Assembly: GCA_016208105.1 (NCBI GenBank)
Contig: JACQYS010000016.1
Coordinates: 22,123 to 86,122 of the forward strand
Direction: 5' to 3'
Source of the DNA: Desulfovibrio sp.
Lineage (GTDB): Bacteria > Desulfobacterota > Desulfovibrionia > Desulfovibrionales > Desulfovibrionaceae
DNA: 64,000 nucleotides
The position numbers were made by a program, and so were the translations under genes. The notes under the pieces were generated by a model that saw only the letters and a list, made by a program, of their open reading frames with translations, was not told the origin of the DNA and did not search any database. Positions 60,500 through 64,000 of the stretch are shown here, piece after piece (the stretch's first letter is position 1; each line of letters opens with the position of its first letter).

Positions 60500-60574
60500 A
60501 AGACGCACATCGAAGAGGTCCCTCGGGTGCTGCCTATCCAAAGCGGTACAAAGTACACTTCCTAACAGATCGGA
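60488..60574 (-). pseudogene. Fragment of an AbiEii-type nucleotidyltransferase
   Basis: On the minus strand a frame ends [18 protein letters not shown] with a TAA at 60488. The 'Gk..AaldRqHPRDLfDv..Ll' block belongs to AbiEii/AbiGii nucleotidyl transferases (toxins of type IV toxin-antitoxin and phage-abortive systems). The upstream sequence does not continue the family, so this is a remnant overlapping the sigma-54 fragment. Confidence 0.65.
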
Positions 60575-61131
60575 TTGGTCAAGGCATCTATCCGGCCATA
60601 ATCTGTCAAGTCTCGTAAAAGCCCACTTACCGAGAAACACGAAACAGCATCTCCAACGCCGCCACCTCAGACAGAGCGACCAGACTGAATAGTCCCGCAC
60701 CGGGGTGGACACGAACTAACTCAGAGAGTGTGGAAATTGGGCGGGCAGTGAACACGATCCGCATCCCCCAGTCACGGGTTGTGAAACAGGGGGAAGGTTG
60801 CATCTGGCGGGACCAAAGATAAAGACTTCCTCCGTACCTGTGGTGATGTAGTGTGCGAAGCCTTGTACTCAAGGGAAGTCCTACCACCGGCGTAAAGTCG
60901 ATGCCCTGTCAAGAAATCACATGCGGAGGGGATTCGGCCGTTTACCGCACTTACGGCTTGACAAGCACCAAGATAATATTTTTGATATACAATAAGCATG
61001 TAATCCGTGGAGAAAACCTGAAATTATACAATAATCTGGCGATTTGAATTTTTGAAAATCGAAATTCTCGCATTCCCATTCAATTTTTTTAAAACCTAGC
61101 CCCAATGGCATCGGCCTGGAACAGGGAAATT
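60575..61131. other. Gene-poor debris region with a promoter-like site
   Basis: The roughly 550 bp hold no credible gene. At 60958 a TTGACA hexamer is followed 17-18 bases later by TTTGATA in AT-rich DNA, a plausible promoter for the 61132 gene. Composition shifts to AT-rich from about 60,950. Confidence 0.4.
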
Positions 61132-62112
61132 ATGGACGTACGCTACCCATGGTCCGGTCAGGACAAATGCTTTGATATTTTGGGAAGGAATGTTCCCTGT
61201 CCCGGATCAGGCCAGGATGCCGAATATCACCCAGGTCGTATCTGGCCCACGCCACGCTTTGAACTCTTGGCTGAAGCACTGGTCCATGACCGTCTGACTG
61301 GGCTCTTCTGGCCGCAAAACGCTAATCTGGCCGGGTGGCCAATGTCCCATTCTGACGCCTTGGCCTTTGTCCGTCGTTGTAATCACGACGTTTTGCTAGG
61401 CCGTAGCGACTGGCGGTTGCCGCTACGCCGTGAAATGCTTTCCCTGTTAAGCTTGGCTCACTCCCGCCCTGCTCTGCCACCGGGACATCCTTTTGTGGAC
61501 GTATTCCAACATTGGTATTGGACGGAATCAGTGTCAGCCGTGTCCCACGGCCACGTCTGGCGAGTACACCTTGAGGGAGGAAGGATGTTCTCAGGACCGC
61601 GCGACGCGGAACACTTGGTTTGGCCCGTGTCCGGCGAATCCTGGCTTCTGCAAGAAAAGTTAAAAGAGGGTCTGCGATTGAAGCCGAGCCCTCAACCCAG
61701 GTTCCAGGAATCAGGACAGGAGATCTACGATTGCTTGAGCGGATTGGTGTGGCTTAAGTATGCCTTCCCGGAAAAAGGCGACACAAGTTGGGGCGAAGCC
61801 CTGGAGGCGACAAGAAATATGGGCGTTCCGTGGCGTTTGCCCTCCATATGGGAACTGGAATCCTTGGTGGATATATCCCGGGCATGGCCTGCTCTGCCGC
61901 AAGGACATCCCTTTATGGGAATCGGCCCGGATCATGGTCGCGTCAGCACCCAATACCCTGACCAAACAGAGGACATCGGGTTGTGGTCGAGTACAAGCAG
62001 CGGCTATGATCAAGCTTGGGCATGGGTACTCTACGTGGGAAAAGGCGCGGTTGGCGTCGGCCACAAGCTTGGCCGACATTTTAAGTTTCTGCTGACTCGC
62101 GGGCAGGAATAG
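61132..62112 (+). CDS. DUF1566 (Lcl C-terminal-type) domain protein
   Basis: The 326-residue protein has two DUF1566-like repeats: 'DRLTGLFWPQNANLAGWPMSHSDALAFVRRCNH...LGRSDWRLPLRREMLSLLSLAHSRPALPPGHPFV' and 'DCLSGLVWLKYAFPEKGDTSWGEALEATRNMGVPWRLPSIWELESLVDISRAWPALPQGHPF'. Each has the hallmark 'D..tGL.W' start and 'WRLP...El..l' helix, and ends with a Trp-Ser/Thr strand such as 'GLWSSTSSGYDQAWAW'. The role is unknown; DUF1566 resembles the C-type-lectin-like fold used in variable-region proteins. I use ATG 61132 for its AGGGAAAT SD. It has no signal peptide. Confidence 0.8.
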   Translation: MDVRYPWSGQDKCFDILGRNVPCPGSGQDAEYHPGRIWPTPRFELLAEALVHDRLTGLFWPQNANLAGWPMSHSDALAFVRRCNHDVLLGRSDWRLPLRREMLSLLSLAHSRPALPPGHPFVDVFQHWYWTESVSAVSHGHVWRVHLEGGRMFSGPRDAEHLVWPVSGESWLLQEKLKEGLRLKPSPQPRFQESGQEIYDCLSGLVWLKYAFPEKGDTSWGEALEATRNMGVPWRLPSIWELESLVDISRAWPALPQGHPFMGIGPDHGRVSTQYPDQTEDIGLWSSTSSGYDQAWAWVLYVGKGAVGVGHKLGRHFKFLLTRGQE

Positions 62113-62127
62113 GATTTGAGGAGCATG

Positions 62128-62174
62128 AGTTTCGCAGATCGAGCCCAGCGAGGGAGAACTCGACCTGCGAAACT
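62128..62174. terminator. Long hairpin between convergent genes
   Basis: AGTTTCGCAGATCGAG (62128-62143) and CTCGACCTGCGAAACT (62159-62174) pair over 16 bp with one mismatch and a 15-base loop, then ATTCTTC. It likely terminates both the DUF1566 gene and the efflux gene. Confidence 0.75.
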
Positions 62175-62208
62175 ATTCTTCAACTACGATTCATAAAACA
62201 TCGCCGCT

Positions 62209-63890
62209 CTAGTCCAGCTGTTTCGCCAATGTTTGGCGCAACTCCCTCCCTTTCCACAGCGCAAAGATCGCTGGATACAGGATCAGCTCCAGTATCGTGG
62301 ACGTCACCACGCCGCCAATCATGGGCGCGGCGATGCGCTTCATCACGTCCGAGCCCGCACCGGTCGAGAACATTACCGGCAATAGGCCGGCCAGGATCAC
62401 GGCCACAGTCATGACCTTGGGACGTATCCTCTTCACAGCTCCGTGCATCACTGCATCGTTTAAATCCGCACGGGTCTTGAGGAGCCCTTTGTCCTGCCAC
62501 TCCTTGTGGGCTAGTTGCAGGTACAAAAGCATAACCACGCCTGTTTCCGCGTCGAGGCCTGCCAGGGCGATGATGCCCACCCACACCGCGATGCTTAGGT
62601 TGTAGCCCAAGAAATACAGCAACCAGAAGGACCCCACCAAAGAGAAAGGCACGGCCAGCAGCACGATGCAGGTGGCAGGGAGGGATTTTGTATTGAAGTA
62701 GAGCAACATGAAGATGATGAAGAGGGTCAGGGGGATGACCATCTGCAGCCGTTCGTGGGTGCTGACCAGATTCTCATACTCGCCGCTCCACACCAGGCGG
62801 TAGCCTGCCGGAAGCTGGACGGCGGCCTCTACGGTTTTCTTGACGCTGTTCACGTAACTACCCACATCGATATTCGAGAAATCTATGTACACATAGGCCG
62901 TGGGCAGCCCGCCTTCGCTTTTTATCATTGAGGGGCCATTGGTCACCTTGATGTCCGCCAATTCTCCAAGAGGGATCTGTAAGAGCCTGCGCGGCCCAGG
63001 CGTAGTAGAACCCATTTTGGGTTTGGCTTCCTCGCCAGGCCCTCCGACCGGGACCAGCATGGCCTTGATCTGGTCCACGTCCTGGCGCAATTCCCGGGGG
63101 TAGCGCACATTCACGGGATAGCGCTCCCGGCCTTCGATTGTGGTGGTGAGATTGCGGCCGCCAATGGCTGATTCGATGATGTCTTCCACTTCGGCCACTG
63201 AGAGCCCGTAGCGCGCGATAGCCTGGCGCTTCACCCTAATGTCTAGGTAATAGCCGGTGTTCACCTTGTCCGCGAACACGGAGAGGGTATGGGGTACGGT
63301 TTTGACCACGCTTTCAAGCTGGGTGCCGATCCCCTCGATCACGGCTAGGTCTGGCCCTAGGATTTTTATGCCCACCGGGGTGCGGATGCCAGTGGAGAGC
63401 ATATCCACCCTGGCTTTGATGGGCATGGTGAAGGCGTTGACCACTCCCGGGATGTTGAGCCTGGTGTTCAACTCCTGCTTGAGCTTCTCCACGGTCATGC
63501 CCGGACGCCACTGGGACTCGGGTTTTAGATTGATGACCGTCTCGAACATTTCAATGGGCGCGGGGTCCGTGGCCGTCCCGGCCCTTCCGGATTTGCCGAA
63601 CACCTGGGCCACCTCGGGCACGGCGGCGATGATGGAGTCCTGCATCTTAAGGAGTCTGGCGGCCTCGGAGATGGCTATGCCCGGCATGGTCACCGGCATG
63701 TAGAAGAGCGTGCCCTCGTACAAGGGCGGCATGAACTCCGATCCCAGACGCATGAGGGGCCACACGGATACGGCCATAACGATCACGGCCAGGAAAATGA
63801 CCGCCTTCTTGAAGCGCAAAGCCACCAAGACGATGGGATGGTAGAGTAAACGAAGGATGTGGCTTAACAGCGTGTTGATTTTCTCCACGA
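62209..63890 (-). pseudogene. CusA-type heavy-metal RND efflux pump, C-terminal half, interrupted
   Basis: The frame covers the second half of a CusA/CzcA-like RND pump: 'WPLMRLGSEFMPPLYEGTLFYMPVTMPGIAISEAARLLK', 'MLSTGIRTPVGIKILGPDL', 'IALAGLDAETGVVMLLYL' and 'KRIRPKVMTVAVILAGLLPVMFSTGAGSDVMKRIAAPMIGG'. Usual length is about 1040 residues, but CusA-like sequence begins only at about 63885 (EKINTLLSHIL); beyond it the frame is unlike CusA, lacks the expected membrane helix and meets an insertion-sequence transposase on the opposite strand at 63928. The N-terminal half is therefore cut off, at least as seen here. Confidence 0.82.
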
Positions 63891-64000
63891 AACATCCGAC
63901 CATCCTTCCACGAGAAGGAGGATGCCAATGGGTCTTGGTCGACAAGCCGAACGACAGAACGCCATGTGGATCAGCTGCGATTTGATCCCCAAATCCCGAG
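63891..64000 (+). mobile_element. Insertion sequence, left end and start of transposase (partial)
   Basis: At the right edge ATG 63928, preceded by AGAAGGAGGATGCCA, opens MGLGRQAERQNAMWISCDL with IPKSR at the edge. 'R.aeRQ..mWi..d.iPkS' is the N-terminal pattern of IS1182-like and related DDE transposases, which continue with 'pGHPFYekL'. The IS end lies near 63890, where CusA similarity stops. Only 24 codons are visible, so the family call is tentative. Confidence 0.6.

Noticed and set aside
56086..64000. Right attachment site (second copy of the tRNA-Thr 3' end)
   Set aside because: I looked for the acceptor/T-arm sequence in the accessory segment and saw no second copy; it may lie outside the window or not exist.

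Overview
The window looks like a chromosomal segment of a GC-rich, Gram-negative, sulfate-reducer-like deltaproteobacterium (Desulfovibrionales is my best inference). The gene content points that way: LPS heptose genes (hldD and an hldE2-type cytidylyltransferase), many sigma-54 regulators and histidine kinases, a TauE/SafE anion exporter, rhodanese and ferritin-like redox proteins, and NifX-like proteins away from nif genes. Taxonomy was not tested by any search.

Layout. 1-1.66 kb: an AT-rich, probably acquired membrane glycosyltransferase running off the left edge. 1.7-12.6 kb: hldD, a PEP carboxykinase-like gene, a DUF134 regulator with a NifX-like protein, a LysE exporter, a HicAB toxin-antitoxin pair, a deoxyhypusine synthase-like gene with a cupin, then acyl-CoA ligase, cyclic-nucleotide-binding and UbiD genes. 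12.8-14.6 kb: two unknown genes diverging from facing sigma-54 promoters. 14.8-18.2 kb: a GlrK/lipoprotein/GlrR-like system. 18.3-26.3 kb: membrane and envelope genes (PH-domain protein, a 30-residue membrane peptide, rhomboid, PerM, SppA) and a tandem SagB-type nitroreductase. 26.4-31.9 kb: a translationally coupled biotin operon, bioB-bioF-bioH-like-bioC-bioDA, ending in a fused BioD-BioA. 32-38.4 kb: sulfur/redox genes, TlyA, a repeat-built secreted protein and threonine synthase. 38.5-42.4 kb: PaaK and the core rpsF-rpsR-rplI-dnaB operon. 42.5-46.6 kb: an RsbW/STAS pair, Cys-cluster protein, hldE2 and unknowns.

46.6-55.8 kb is the most unusual part. Nine tightly packed minus-strand genes (TauE/SafE exporter, small membrane protein, PAS plus degenerate AAA+ protein, NifX-like protein, Cache histidine kinase, response regulator, short kinase-like protein, response regulator, response regulator-kinase) face a divergent PspF-like sigma-54 activator. 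The intergenic space holds 18-bp palindromes of the form GCGGCA-N6-TGCCGC, two of them 20 bp apart, plus another over the activator's start and one after its stop. I propose one self-regulated signalling and transport unit.

56.4-64 kb is accessory DNA beginning at tRNA-Thr(CGT): an IncFII RepA-like gene, an oriT-like region, a MobC-like protein and a MOBP-type relaxase (a likely integrated plasmid), then a patch of gene debris (IS3-type orfA, sigma-54 activator and AbiEii-like fragments), a DUF1566 protein, and a CusA-type efflux gene apparently broken by an insertion sequence whose transposase starts at the right edge.
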